DNA of 64,000 nucleotides, taken from NCBI RefSeq assembly GCF_001278845.1, contig NZ_CP012590.1, positions 124,001 to 188,000 on the forward strand, in the 5' to 3' direction. The notes beneath the pieces are model-generated. The model searched no databases. It worked only from the letters and a program-made list of their open reading frames with translations, and was not told the origin of the DNA. The DNA comes from Actinomyces sp. oral taxon 414 (GTDB lineage: Bacteria; Actinomycetota; Actinomycetes; Actinomycetales; Actinomycetaceae). The position numbers and the translations under genes were made by a program. This document shows, piece after piece, positions 42,482 through 52,075 of the stretch (positions are counted from its first letter, which is position 1; each line of letters opens with the position of its first letter).

Positions 42482-43099
42482 ATGACCGGACCCCACGATA
42501 TCGGCATCGAGCACATCGACGCCGAGGACCACGACGAGTACGACGAGCGCCACCAGCTCGGGGAGCGCTCGGAGAGCGTCGCCGCCGCCTTCCTCCGCGA
42601 CGTCGACGACCACGAGATCCTCACCCAGCACGCGCCCGGCGACCGGCCCCAGGGGCTCGACATCGAGAGCCTGGGGCCGGACGGGCGCGTCTACGTCACG
42701 GAGGTCAAGGGCACTGCCGCCGCCGACTGGCGCCCGCCGCGCATGACCCGCAACGCCCTCGACCGGCAGATGAGCAGCACGTGGGTGGCCGACACGCTCG
42801 AGCGCGACGGGCAGACCCGGATCGACGAGTACGACCAGATCGGGGACGGCGCCGACCAGATCGGCCGCCGGGTCATCCAGGTCGATGAGCGCCGCGGGAC
42901 GTTGAGCGTGTGGGAGCACGTGCGCGAGGACGGCCGCCTCGACATCTCCGAGGGGCCCGACCGGGTCTACTCCCTCGACGATCTCCGCGAAGTCATGGGC
43001 GCGCAGGGCGGCGGCCCCGAGGACTGGCCCGGCCTGGACGACGGCCCCGAGGACCGGCCCGGCCCCTCCGCGGATAACGAGGAGGTGTGGGGGCGATGA
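42482..43099 (+). CDS. PD-(D/E)XK nuclease-like protein, 205 aa
   Basis: The start is ATG 42482, with TGGAGCAG upstream. The 205-residue protein is very acidic at both ends. The core has SVAAAFLRDVDD, then GLDIESLG...VYVTEVKGT, which gives the Asp and ExK residues of the PD-(D/E)XK nuclease fold at the expected spacing, followed by a helix RQMSSTWVADTL. That last pattern occurs in restriction-endonuclease-fold toxins. It may cut nucleic acid or be a degenerate fold relative. No immunity gene is recognised; the DUF5663-like protein upstream is a candidate neighbour. Confidence 0.6.
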   Translation: MTGPHDIGIEHIDAEDHDEYDERHQLGERSESVAAAFLRDVDDHEILTQHAPGDRPQGLDIESLGPDGRVYVTEVKGTAAADWRPPRMTRNALDRQMSSTWVADTLERDGQTRIDEYDQIGDGADQIGRRVIQVDERRGTLSVWEHVREDGRLDISEGPDRVYSLDDLREVMGAQGGGPEDWPGLDDGPEDRPGPSADNEEVWGR

Positions 43100-43243
43100 C
43101 GCGCCGTCGGCCCCGCAACGCCGCAGTGCGGAGCTGGTCCGCCCCCGGTCCCTCCGATACGCTGATCCGGTACGTGTAACCGTCGTCGGCGAGTTCACCG
43201 GCTGCTACGGCGCCGTCCGCCGCGTCTCCCAGGGGGTGCCTCC

Positions 43244-44344
43244 TTGAGCCCGCGCAATGCAGACCACCACGAGCCCGACGACCCGGACATCGCCCAGACG
43301 ATGCGCGCCCGGCGCGAGGAGCTGGGGCTGTCCGTGTCGCAGATGTCCAAGCGAGCCGGGGTGTCGGTGCAGACCTGGCGCAACTACGAGTCGGGGCGCA
43401 GCCGGGTGCGCGCAGACAAGCAGGACAGCGTCTGGGACGCCCTCGGCTGGGAGTCCCCGTCCCCCTGGTCCGCGCTCAGGGCCATGACGGGGACCAAGTC
43501 CGGGCGGGGCGGGTCGGAGCAGAAGCCCCGGCAGGGCAGGTCCGGGCGGGACAGGCTCAGCCCGGAGCTGCTCGGCCTGATCGACGAGATGGACGACGAC
43601 GAGGAGCTCGTCATCGACGACGACGACATCGAGGGCGCCGTCAGGGCGATCCTGGGCTCCTCCGGCCTCCTCGACGAGCTCGCGCAGGGCGCCGAGACTC
43701 TCCACCTCCCCGGCTGGGACGAGATCCCGACCGAGCTCGCCGCCGGGTACTCCCCGCGGCTGGCCGGGATGCTCGGGGAGAAGGCGGCCCGCTGCTTCGC
43801 CATGGGCGCCTTCCTCTACGACCGGTCGCTGGCGGAGGACCTCGACGGCCTGGGGGAGCTGCCCCGCGGCACCCACCTGGGCGAGCTCGAGGACACCCAC
43901 ATCGGCACCACGCTGCCGAATCTGTGGCTGACCCGCTACGACTACGAGTTCGTCTTCCAGATGCGCCGCTCCGCCCAGCTCCTGTGCCTGCGGCTGACCG
44001 GCGAGGAGGAGCTCGCCGACGACGAGCCCCTGGTGCGATCCATGGCCGAGGCCCTGGCCCTCCACGACGTCTTCGACCTGGGCTGCACCATCGGCTCCGC
44101 CACCCACGGCGTCCTCGTCGAGCGGGAGACGTGGGAGGAGTGGGTCGACACCCTGTCCGGGCCCGACCGGCCGGCCCGCCGCGCGATCTACACCATGATG
44201 ATCCCGCCGGCCGACTCGCCCGAGCACTTCGACAACTGGTTCGCGCCGTTCGCCGACCCCTTCGTGCCCGACTGGGGCGCCCAGGCGCCGCCCGAGTCCG
44301 ACGACGACGCCATCGTCGTCGACCTGGGGCGCAACCAGCGCTGA
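43244..44344 (+). CDS. XRE-family helix-turn-helix protein with large C-terminal domain
   Basis: The start is probably TTG 43244, after AGGGGG. Residues about 15-60 are an XRE/cro-type helix-turn-helix (MRARREELGLSVSQMSKRAG, then VSVQTWRNYESGRSRV). The remaining 300 residues form an acidic domain with Trp/Asp-rich helices that I do not recognise. The product (366 residues) is much longer than a simple repressor and may sense a ligand or protein. It lies between the nuclease-like gene and a YbjN protein and could regulate these. Confidence 0.82.
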   Translation: MSPRNADHHEPDDPDIAQTMRARREELGLSVSQMSKRAGVSVQTWRNYESGRSRVRADKQDSVWDALGWESPSPWSALRAMTGTKSGRGGSEQKPRQGRSGRDRLSPELLGLIDEMDDDEELVIDDDDIEGAVRAILGSSGLLDELAQGAETLHLPGWDEIPTELAAGYSPRLAGMLGEKAARCFAMGAFLYDRSLAEDLDGLGELPRGTHLGELEDTHIGTTLPNLWLTRYDYEFVFQMRRSAQLLCLRLTGEEELADDEPLVRSMAEALALHDVFDLGCTIGSATHGVLVERETWEEWVDTLSGPDRPARRAIYTMMIPPADSPEHFDNWFAPFADPFVPDWGAQAPPESDDDAIVVDLGRNQR

Positions 44345-44512
44345 GGCGGGAGGGGCTCCCGCGCCCCGCCCGCCGCCCGGGCCTCCGTCATCCGCCCCGC
44401 CGTCGCCGCGCAGTGGCGCCCCGCCCGGCTCCCCCGGGGCCGACGGCGTGGGAGGACGCCCGGGGCGGGGCGCCGTGAGACCGTGAAGACCCGTAATCGT
44501 CTGGAGGATCCC

Positions 44513-45958
44513 TTGGCACGACGCAGCAAGAAACCGACCCGTCCGACCCGCCCCGCCCGCCCGCACGGCGCCGGGGCGCCCGCCCGTTTGACCCCCAAGC
44601 GCGTGGAGCAAGTGGTGGCCGACGTCCTCGGCGGGGACTACGCGGTGGCCCCCGACAAGTCGGTCTGGTGGGGGCACGAGCAGGGCACCGTCCTGTTCAC
44701 GGCGCAGGACGACCACTTCAAAGCGACGATTCAGTGGGCCCCGAGGGCCTCCCCGCTGCTCGAAGGGGCGCTGGAGTTTGTCGCCAACGCCTGGAATCAG
44801 CGCGACGGCGTCCCCGTCGCCGCCGTCGGCGCCGACGCCGACGGCTGGCTCCACCTGTACGGCACCCTCACCGTCCCCCTGGGGGGCGGGGTGACGCGCG
44901 ATCAGCTCGCCCACCATGTGGAGCACGCCGCCGGCGCCTGCTACGAGATGATCGACTTCTTCGAGGACTCGCTCCCGGAGCGCAGATTCGAGGAGCTGAA
45001 GCGGATCATGGTCGTCGACGCGGGCGGGGGAGGCAACTCCGAGCAGACCCTGGCGACCGCCAGGGAGCTCATGGCGCAGGCCGAGGCGCTCGTGGACACC
45101 GACACCCAGAAGGCGAGCAGTCTGATCAAGCGCGCGGCCGACTACTTCATGCTCGCCGGGGCGGATCCGGCGGACAACGGCGCGCCCGAGCTGTTCGAGC
45201 GGGTGATGATCAAGCGTATCGAGAACCTCGGGGACAAGTTCCTGAATGAGCCCGACCCGGCCCCGGGCCAATCGCTCTCGGACGACGACGGGCTGGCCCA
45301 ATTGGCCCAGTTGCAGCGGAATCTGCGCAAGCGCATGGGACTGACCGAGGACAATCCCCTGGTGACGGCCCAGCGGGTGGCGGCGCTCCTGGAGAGCAGG
45401 GACCTGCAGCCGTCGCTCGTCCCCGGGGACGACGAGGCCGTCGTCGTGCGGGTCGGCGAGAGCGATATGACGATCGTGGTCTCGCTGATGGACTTGAAGG
45501 TCGTCTGCCGTTTCGACGACCTGTCCGAGATCGACCCGAGCGACAAGCGCATTGTCGTCGCGCTCGATCTGGCCAGGAGATGGAACCAGGACTTCAAGGC
45601 CCTGGCTGTGCGGCTCGTCGGGACGAGACTGATCTCCGATGAGGAGGAGGCGGTCGAGTCCGCCGGGCCCGAGCCCGGGGCGGCTTCCGCCGGGCCCGAG
45701 CCCGGGGCGGCTTCCGCCGGGCCCGAGCCCGCCGAGACTCCCGCCGGCGAGTCGCTCGAGGTCGAGGGCTACGCCCAATGGAGAACCTCGTTCGGGATGA
45801 CCGACCGTCAGCTGCTGGTCGTGCTCGAGGAGGTCATCGCCGAGGCGACGAACCTGCCCGTCTTCTGGAGGGAGAACATCGCCGACGCGACGGTCGAGGC
45901 GCAGATCGCGGCCGAGGACCAGGCCCGCACCCCGGCGGACGGATCCACGAAGGACTGA
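44513..45958 (+). CDS. Two-part YbjN-like protein, 481 aa
   Basis: The start is taken as TTG 44513, with GGAGG five bases upstream. The resulting N-terminus (MARR...LTPKRVEQV) matches that of the paralog at 50886 (MARRLTPSRLTPKRLEQV). The upstream ATG 44483 lacks a ribosome-binding site. Two YbjN-like units are seen, at about 25-170 and 280-470, joined by a helical region. An imperfect Gly/Pro/Glu/Ala repeat (SAGPEPGAA, three times) interrupts the second. YbjN-like proteins are thought to bind other proteins. It converges on the DUF418 gene at 46060. Confidence 0.8.
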   Translation: MARRSKKPTRPTRPARPHGAGAPARLTPKRVEQVVADVLGGDYAVAPDKSVWWGHEQGTVLFTAQDDHFKATIQWAPRASPLLEGALEFVANAWNQRDGVPVAAVGADADGWLHLYGTLTVPLGGGVTRDQLAHHVEHAAGACYEMIDFFEDSLPERRFEELKRIMVVDAGGGGNSEQTLATARELMAQAEALVDTDTQKASSLIKRAADYFMLAGADPADNGAPELFERVMIKRIENLGDKFLNEPDPAPGQSLSDDDGLAQLAQLQRNLRKRMGLTEDNPLVTAQRVAALLESRDLQPSLVPGDDEAVVVRVGESDMTIVVSLMDLKVVCRFDDLSEIDPSDKRIVVALDLARRWNQDFKALAVRLVGTRLISDEEEAVESAGPEPGAASAGPEPGAASAGPEPAETPAGESLEVEGYAQWRTSFGMTDRQLLVVLEEVIAEATNLPVFWRENIADATVEAQIAAEDQARTPADGSTKD

Positions 45959-46059
45959 GCCCCGACGGCGCCGCCGAGGGGGCGACGAGGACCACTACCG
46001 GGTCCCGACGCCGAGCCCCGCGGCGGCGCCGCCCCGTGCGCCGTCGGGCCCCGCCGGCT

Positions 46060-47427
46060 TCAGCGCCGGCGGGCGGAGGCGGCCACGGCGTGGCGCAGGA
46101 GGATCTCCAGGGGACCGCGCGTCCGGCCGCCGTGCTCCATCCAAGCGCACGCCCCCGCCAGGGCCGCCCACACGGCGACGGCGATGAGCGCCGCCACCGC
46201 CTCGCCGGGGGCCGGTGCGCCCGCCAGCAGAAGGGCGCCGAAGATGAGGATGAACAGGACGCTCTGGCCGATGTAGACGGTCATGGAGCGCCTGCCGACC
46301 GCCGACAGCAGCCACCTGGCCCCGCGCAGGGGACCGCCGCCCGGACCCGCCCAGGCCGCCAGCAGCGCCAGCCACCCGCACGCGCCCACCAGCCCGGTCA
46401 GGATGTCAATGACGGGCGTCAGACTGGCCAGCCAGACGGGCAGGGCGGGGCCGGTGAGAAAGGACTGCGGAGCCGGGGCGCCGCCGATCAGGGTGTAGAT
46501 CGGGGCGCCGCCGGTGAGCCTGGTGTTGAGGACGGACCCGGCGGCACCGACGACCAGGGCCGCCGCGCCGCCCACCAGCAGGGCGCGGCGGTGGCGGTCC
46601 GGACGGGACATGAGATCGGAATCGGCCAGCCTCACGCCCAGGAAGGCCGCCGGAATGGTCATGGCGGAGGTCAGGGCGAAGAAGGTGGAGAACAACCAGC
46701 CGATGAGGTTGTCGAAGGGCAGCGAGGGGCCGGGCGCCGTACGGACGACGGGGGAGAACACCGTTGCCTCGGAGGCGGTGAGGCCGGCCGCCTCGGGACC
46801 GCCGCCGGCGGCCCACCCCATGTAGGACATGCTCCACGCGCACACCAGGGTCATGACAATGCCGACCACGAGCATGCGCGTCCGCTTGCGTTCCACGATG
46901 GTGCCGGCGAAAATCGTGGCGATCACGCCGTAGGTGCCGATAATGTCGCCGGCGAAGATTATGCCGTGGACGGCGCCGAACAGGATCATCCACAGTCCGC
47001 GGCGGCGCACGAGTCGGCGCGCGTCGACGACGGCGGCCTCGCGGGCCTGGTCCAGGTGGCGTTCGCGGGCCGCGGGGTCGGTGCCGGGCGGCAGGTCGGC
47101 CTCGGCCGAGCGCATCGCGGTCTCAATGCGGCGTCGCGCCATAATGGCCAGGCCGAAGCCGAACAGCATGGCGAACAGCGGGTAGGAGCGCCGGTCGATC
47201 AGGGCGCCGCGAAGGACGATCCACGCATGGTCGAGCACGGTGCCCCCGGCGGCCTCGGGCAGGTAGTCCGTCCAGAAGACGACATTAGCCAGGGCGATGA
47301 GCAGCAGCATGAAGCCGCGCGCGACGTCGGGGGCCGGATAGCGCACGGAGGCGGCGCCGGTGAAGGACTGGTAGCGCTCGGTGGGCTTCGCCGCCGGGGT
47401 GACCGGGGCGGGATTATCAGGAGACAT
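46060..47427 (-). CDS. DUF418 membrane protein, copy 1
   Basis: The start is ATG 47427. The 455-residue protein has about ten membrane segments. The N-terminal motif RYPAPDVARGFMLLLIALAN and the RRSYPLFAMLFGFGLAIM segment mark a DUF418 protein, as does the C-terminal block with LLSAVGRRSMTVYIGQS and ending GPLEILLR. Such proteins are predicted transporters or acyltransferase-like membrane enzymes; their reaction is not known. Copies 2 and 3 follow upstream in the same orientation. It ends in a GC-rich stem that includes its stop codon. Confidence 0.92.
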   Translation of the reverse strand: MSPDNPAPVTPAAKPTERYQSFTGAASVRYPAPDVARGFMLLLIALANVVFWTDYLPEAAGGTVLDHAWIVLRGALIDRRSYPLFAMLFGFGLAIMARRRIETAMRSAEADLPPGTDPAARERHLDQAREAAVVDARRLVRRRGLWMILFGAVHGIIFAGDIIGTYGVIATIFAGTIVERKRTRMLVVGIVMTLVCAWSMSYMGWAAGGGPEAAGLTASEATVFSPVVRTAPGPSLPFDNLIGWLFSTFFALTSAMTIPAAFLGVRLADSDLMSRPDRHRRALLVGGAAALVVGAAGSVLNTRLTGGAPIYTLIGGAPAPQSFLTGPALPVWLASLTPVIDILTGLVGACGWLALLAAWAGPGGGPLRGARWLLSAVGRRSMTVYIGQSVLFILIFGALLLAGAPAPGEAVAALIAVAVWAALAGACAWMEHGGRTRGPLEILLRHAVAASARRR

Positions 47428-47566
47428 AGGGGCGAGTGTTGGGCGCGCCGCATCCCGCGTCCTCCTTCTGGAGGAGGAGAAGTCCTCACATTCTTCTGCG
47501 CGCGGGCGGCACCCGCGCGGCGACGGCGTCCCTCCCGGCCGCCGGGCTCAGCGGCGTCGGGCGGCT

Positions 47567-48988
47567 TCAGCGGCGTCGGGCGGAGGCGGCCACGGCGCGG
47601 CGCAGGAGGATCTCCAAAGGCCCGCGCGTCCGGCCGCCGTGCTCCATCCAGGCGCACGCTCCCGCCAGGGTTGCCCACACGGCGACGCCAATGAGCGCCG
47701 CCGTCGTCTGGTGCGGGGGAGGTGCGCCGCAGCGGGCGAGGGCGCCGAAGACGAGGGCGAACAGGATGCTCTGGCCGATGTAGACGCTCATGGAGCGCCT
47801 GCCGACCGCCGCCAACAGCCACCTGGCCCCGCGCAGGGGGCCGCCGCCCGGACCCGCCCACGCCGCCAGCAGCGCCAGCCACCCGCACGCGCCCACCATC
47901 CCGGTGGCGACGTCGAGCGCGGAGGCGACGACCGTGACCCCGGCGGGAACCCCGACCCCGAGGGAGGGCAGGATGCGGGGGAGCACCCCGGCGGCGCCGA
48001 CGACCAGGGCCGCCGCGCCGCCCACCAGCAGGGCGCGGCGGTGGCGGTCGGGCCGGGTCAGCAGATCGGTGTCCGCCAGGCGGACGCCGAGGAGGGCGGC
48101 GGGCAGGGCGAGGGAGGTCAGGATCGTCACCATGGTGTCGCCGGCCCACAGAACCAGGCTGACGGCCGGATACAGGGGTCCGCGCAGCATCTCCATAATG
48201 TCGCCGGCGATGCCGCCCGCGGCCCCGGCCGTGCCCACGGTGACGCCGCCGGCGCTGATGAACCAGCCGATGTAGAGCATGTACCCCAGGCACACCGCCG
48301 CGCAGAGCCCGCCGATCACCGCCTGCGACCTTCGCTCGTGCCCCGCGATGACCCCGGCGAGGGCGACGGCGATGAGGGCGTAGGCGCCGATGATGTCGCC
48401 CATGAAGAGCGCGCCGTGAACGGCCGCGAAGACCAGCATCCACATTCCGCGCCTGCGGATGAGCCGGCGTGCGCGGGCGGCGGCCCGGTTGGCGGCGGCG
48501 GTGCGGGCGGCGCCGGCGGCGGCGGCGGTGGCCCGGTTGGCGGTGGCGGTGGCCGGATCGGCGGTGCGGGCGGCAGTCGGATCGACGTCGGCCGGATCAA
48601 CGTGAGCGCCTGCCGAGCGCAGGTCCGCTTCGATGCGCCGGCGCGCCATAATGGCCAGGCCGAAGCCGAACAGCATGGCGAACAGCGGGTAGGAGCGGTG
48701 GTCCACGAGCGCCGCGCGCAGACCCGTCCAGATCGTGTCGGCGCCGGTTACCTCGGCCCGGTCGCGGAAGAGGACCAGCCAGAACGGGGCGTTGGCCAGG
48801 GCGATGAGCAGCAGCATGAAGCCGCGCGCGACGTCGGGGGCCCGATAGCGCACGGAGGCGGGACCGGTGAAGGACTGGAAGCCGCCGCCGAAGGGCACCG
48901 GGGCGCCAGTGGGCGGCGCCGGCGCCCCGGGCGATGGCGCGCCAGCGGGCGCCGGCGCCCCGGGCGTCAACGGGGTCTGGACGATCAT
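47567..48988 (-). CDS. DUF418 membrane protein, copy 2
   Basis: The start is ATG 48988; the open frame extends to 50065 but that part is antisense-like. The 473-residue protein shares the VARGFMLLLIALAN motif, the SYPLFAMLFGFGLAIMARRR segment and the closing GPLEILLRRAVAASARRR with the other copies. It differs in a Pro/Ala-rich N-terminus and an Ala-Thr-rich insertion (about 150-190) encoded by simple GGCGGC-type sequence near 48470-48600. It is separated from copy 1 by 139 bp and from copy 3 by 218 bp with a hairpin, so the copies may be separate transcripts. Confidence 0.92.
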   Translation of the reverse strand: MIVQTPLTPGAPAPAGAPSPGAPAPPTGAPVPFGGGFQSFTGPASVRYRAPDVARGFMLLLIALANAPFWLVLFRDRAEVTGADTIWTGLRAALVDHRSYPLFAMLFGFGLAIMARRRIEADLRSAGAHVDPADVDPTAARTADPATATANRATAAAAGAARTAAANRAAARARRLIRRRGMWMLVFAAVHGALFMGDIIGAYALIAVALAGVIAGHERRSQAVIGGLCAAVCLGYMLYIGWFISAGGVTVGTAGAAGGIAGDIMEMLRGPLYPAVSLVLWAGDTMVTILTSLALPAALLGVRLADTDLLTRPDRHRRALLVGGAAALVVGAAGVLPRILPSLGVGVPAGVTVVASALDVATGMVGACGWLALLAAWAGPGGGPLRGARWLLAAVGRRSMSVYIGQSILFALVFGALARCGAPPPHQTTAALIGVAVWATLAGACAWMEHGGRTRGPLEILLRRAVAASARRR

Positions 48989-49094
48989 GGGGGAAGTCTC
49001 TCCCCCTCCGGTCGGACGAACCGCCTCCGAGCATGGGCAGCGCGCCCCTGTCCGGGGGCGTGCGGGTCGCGCATGGGGGCTGCGCCGTCCACTG

Positions 49095-49151
49095 CGCCCC
49101 TTCACCCTCCGCCACGCTCCTTTTTCCCGTACAGCAGAGGGTGAAGGGGCG
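49095..49151. terminator. Inverted repeat between DUF418 copies 2 and 3
   Basis: Perfect 15-bp arms (49095-49109 and 49137-49151) enclose 27 bases that include a run of Ts. It lies between the stop of copy 3 (49207) and the start of copy 2, as expected for a terminator of copy 3. Confidence 0.6.
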
Positions 49152-49206
49152 TAGTAGACGGAAAAGAGCGTAGTGGACGCAGGCCCGACCGCCGCTTTCA
49201 GCGCCT

Positions 49207-50580
49207 TCAGCGGCGGCGGGCGGAGGCGGCCACGGCGTGACGCAAGAGGATCTCCAGGGGTCCGCGCGTCCGGCCGCTGCGCTCCATCCAGGCGCACGCC
49301 CCCGCCAGGGCCGCCCACACCGCGACGGCGACGAACACACCCATGACTTCGTTGAAAGCCGGCGCGCCCGTCAGACGGAGGGCGCCGAAGATGAGAACGA
49401 ACAGGACCGTCTGCCCGATGTAGACGGTCATGGAGCGCCTGCCGACCGCGGACAGCAGCCACCTGGCCCCGCGCAGGGGACCGCCGCCCGGACCCGCCCA
49501 GGCCGCCAGCAGCGCCAGCCACCCGCACGCGCCCACCATCCCGGTCAGGGAGTCCAGAGTCGGCCCCATGACGATCAGCCATGCGGGCGCGCCCAGCTTC
49601 ATGTAGGGCAGGGCGCCCAGCGCGCCGACGACCAGGGCCGCCGCGCCGCCCACCAGCAGGGCGCGGCGGTGGCGATCCGGGCGGGCCAGCAGGTCGGTCT
49701 CCGCGAGCCTCGCGCCCAGGAGGGCCGCCGGCAGGGCCGTGGAGGTCAGAACGGTTATGACCGCCGACACCGCCCACTGCGCGAAGCTGTTCGGGAGGTA
49801 GTCGAAGCCGATCGGCCGAAGAGCGGTATCGGACGCGCTCGCGGCATCCGCCGCGGCCCTCGCCGCATCGACGTCCATGGTGGCCAGCCCCATAGAGACC
49901 ATGGAGTAGACCCCCACCGCCGTGATGAGCAGGCCCGCCACGAGCATGCGCACCCGCTTGCGCTCCACGATGGTCCCGGCGAAGATCGTGGCGATAATGC
50001 CGTAGGTGCCGATAATGTCGCCGGCGAAGATCGTGCCGTGGACGGCGCCGAACAGAATCATCCACAGACCCCGACGGCGCACGAGCCGGCGCGCGTCGAC
50101 GACGGCGGCCTCGCGGACCCGGGCCAGATGGCGCTCGCGGACCTGGGGGTCCGTGCCGGGCGGCAGGTCGGCCTGGGCTGAGCGCATCGCGGCCTCAATG
50201 CGACGGCGCGCCATAATGGCCAGGCCGAAGCCGAACAGGAGGGCGAACAGCGGGTAGGAGCGGTGGTCGATCAGGGCGGCGCGCACGAAGACCCAGAGGT
50301 TGTCGGCGGAGGACGGCGTCCTCATGGGCAGTAGTCCCAGCCAGAAGGGGACGTTGGCCAGGGCGATGAGCAGCAGCATGAAGCCGCGGGCGACGTCGGG
50401 GGCCGGATAGCGCACGGAGTTCCCGCCGGTGAAGGACCGGTAGTCGGGCCGCGGCGCGGGCGACGGGCCCGGCGCGTACTGGGCGGGCGCGGGCAGGGCG
50501 GCGGGTCGGCGGGGCGACGCCGGAGGGGCCGGCGCCAGCCGGGGCGGGGCGGCGGCCGGGGTCAGAGCGTTGAATGTCAT
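49207..50580 (-). CDS. DUF418 membrane protein, copy 3
   Basis: The start is ATG 50580; upstream frame continuation is antisense. The 457-residue protein begins with a Pro/Ala-rich segment of about 55 residues, then shows the same VARGFMLLLIALAN, SYPLFALLFGFGLAIMARRR, VGRRSMTVYIGQT and GPLEILLR blocks as copies 1 and 2. DNA stretches such as those encoding RRLVRRRGLWMILFGAVHG are nearly identical to copy 1, which points to recent duplication or gene conversion. It diverges from the YbjN gene at 50886. Confidence 0.92.
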   Translation of the reverse strand: MTFNALTPAAAPPRLAPAPPASPRRPAALPAPAQYAPGPSPAPRPDYRSFTGGNSVRYPAPDVARGFMLLLIALANVPFWLGLLPMRTPSSADNLWVFVRAALIDHRSYPLFALLFGFGLAIMARRRIEAAMRSAQADLPPGTDPQVRERHLARVREAAVVDARRLVRRRGLWMILFGAVHGTIFAGDIIGTYGIIATIFAGTIVERKRVRMLVAGLLITAVGVYSMVSMGLATMDVDAARAAADAASASDTALRPIGFDYLPNSFAQWAVSAVITVLTSTALPAALLGARLAETDLLARPDRHRRALLVGGAAALVVGALGALPYMKLGAPAWLIVMGPTLDSLTGMVGACGWLALLAAWAGPGGGPLRGARWLLSAVGRRSMTVYIGQTVLFVLIFGALRLTGAPAFNEVMGVFVAVAVWAALAGACAWMERSGRTRGPLEILLRHAVAASARRR

Positions 50581-50885
50581 GTGTCCAGACTCATACGATC
50601 TGGGGTGCAGCACCTCCTTCGGGAGGATGTTCGCGGTTTCCACCCGAGGGCGGACGCCGTCGGCCGGATTCCATCGAAAGTATGACGCCGTCGGCCGGCC
50701 GGGTTCGGGGTGGAGACGCGGGATCCAGCACGTAGGCTGGTGGCGCCGTCCGGCCCCGGCGTTCTCGATGCGCGGGCCGGGTGCCCCGCCGGTGACCGGG
50801 CCGGTGGTCCGGTTGGTGACCGGGCCAGTGGCCCCGCCAATACTTCGACCAGATGACCCGACACCCGACCCGACAAGGAGCCGCA
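50581..50885. other. Divergent intergenic region with short direct repeats
   Basis: These 305 bp lie between DUF418 copy 3 and a YbjN gene. A 15-bp direct repeat (GACGCCGTCGGCCGG) occurs at about 50652 and 50682. A set of GGTGACCGGGCC repeats lies at 50,790-50,830. No gene was found here. Confidence 0.5.
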
Positions 50886-51923
50886 GTGGCGCGCCGACTA
50901 ACTCCATCCCGTCTGACCCCCAAGCGCCTCGAGCAGGTCATGGCTTCGTCAACCGTGCCCTACGCCGTCCGGTCCGACAAGGCCATTGTCTTCAACAACG
51001 AGAGCGGCAACGTCACGATCTCCGTCCACGACGGCCTCCTGCGGGCCGCCGTGACCTGGCACCCCTGGGTGCCGCTGCGCCTGGCCGATGATCTGGCGCA
51101 GCTCCTCGACGACTGGAACCGGCGGGCCACCGGGCTCACCGCCGCGGGCGACCGGGCGACGTTCGGCGACCTGATCATCGTCGGCGCGCACAGCGCTCGC
51201 CCCGTGGAAGCCGGGATCGACAACGACCAGCTCCGGCACATCATGACCGATGAGATCACCCTGTGCATGGAGTTCCTCGCCTTCATGGAGCAGATCTTCC
51301 CCGACACCCGCTTCGAGTCCGTGAAGACGCCCGGACAGGGGCCCGCGCGGGAGCCCGATGCGAGCCCGCGCGACGAGAAGAACCCGTTCGTGCTCTTCCC
51401 CGAGAAGCTGACCCGATTCAGCCTCGAGACGGGCGACGGGCCCCGCCCGTCCCCGGTCACGAACGTCCGTCTCCTGCGGATCCTGACCGGCACGGGGTGG
51501 ATGGTGCAGCCGCAGGCGTCCAGGGAGGACGGCTACATCACCAGAACCGACGCCGGCGTGCTCGTGGGCTTCTCCCTCGACGACGGCCATCTCAATGTGG
51601 AGGTCCCCTGGAATTCGCGGGTGGAGAAGCGCGAGGTGCGGCCGCAGTCCCTGCGGACCACGCTGCGCGCCGTCACCGGGTGGAACGTCGACAGCCGGCT
51701 CCTGACCATGATCGTCGAGCCCGACGACGACGCCCCGGGCGATTCTCACGCCAAGCGCCCGGTCCGGGTGGTCGCCTACGGGACCTGGTGCCTGGCCACG
51801 GGCGTGAACGACCGCCAGTTCACCGAGCTCGTGGTCGAGGCCGCCGGGGAGGCCGAGAAGTTCATCCGGTACTGCAGGAGCAACTTCATGAAGGAGGAAG
51901 AGGACGACGGCGCCGGCGACTGA
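50886..51923 (+). CDS. YbjN-like protein, 345 aa
   Basis: The start is GTG 50886, with AAGGAG seven bases upstream; the frame extends to 50853 without a better signal. The N-terminus (LTPSRLTPKRLEQVM) matches the paralog at 44513. Two YbjN-like units are likely, at about 15-140 and 185-335, joined by an acidic linker. The protein has no enzyme motif or signal peptide. With the paralog it brackets the three DUF418 genes, so the block may have arisen by duplication of a YbjN-DUF418 unit. Its gene converges on the TIR gene. Confidence 0.78.
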   Translation: MARRLTPSRLTPKRLEQVMASSTVPYAVRSDKAIVFNNESGNVTISVHDGLLRAAVTWHPWVPLRLADDLAQLLDDWNRRATGLTAAGDRATFGDLIIVGAHSARPVEAGIDNDQLRHIMTDEITLCMEFLAFMEQIFPDTRFESVKTPGQGPAREPDASPRDEKNPFVLFPEKLTRFSLETGDGPRPSPVTNVRLLRILTGTGWMVQPQASREDGYITRTDAGVLVGFSLDDGHLNVEVPWNSRVEKREVRPQSLRTTLRAVTGWNVDSRLLTMIVEPDDDAPGDSHAKRPVRVVAYGTWCLATGVNDRQFTELVVEAAGEAEKFIRYCRSNFMKEEEDDGAGD

Positions 51924-52075
51924 GCCCGGGACACGGCGCCGACCCCGGTGGCGGAGGCGCGGCGGGGCTGGCGCCCGAGCCGTCCGGGAGGGTGGCCCCA
52001 GCCGGATCGGGTCGTTGGAGCCGGTTGGAGCCGGGCCGCCCCGGTGGCCGTCGGGTCGCTCGGAGCTGGGCGGCG

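Noticed and set aside
45778..49144. Long plus-strand frames across the DUF418 genes
   Set aside because: Low-complexity shadow frames; the opposite strand has clear membrane proteins with conserved motifs.
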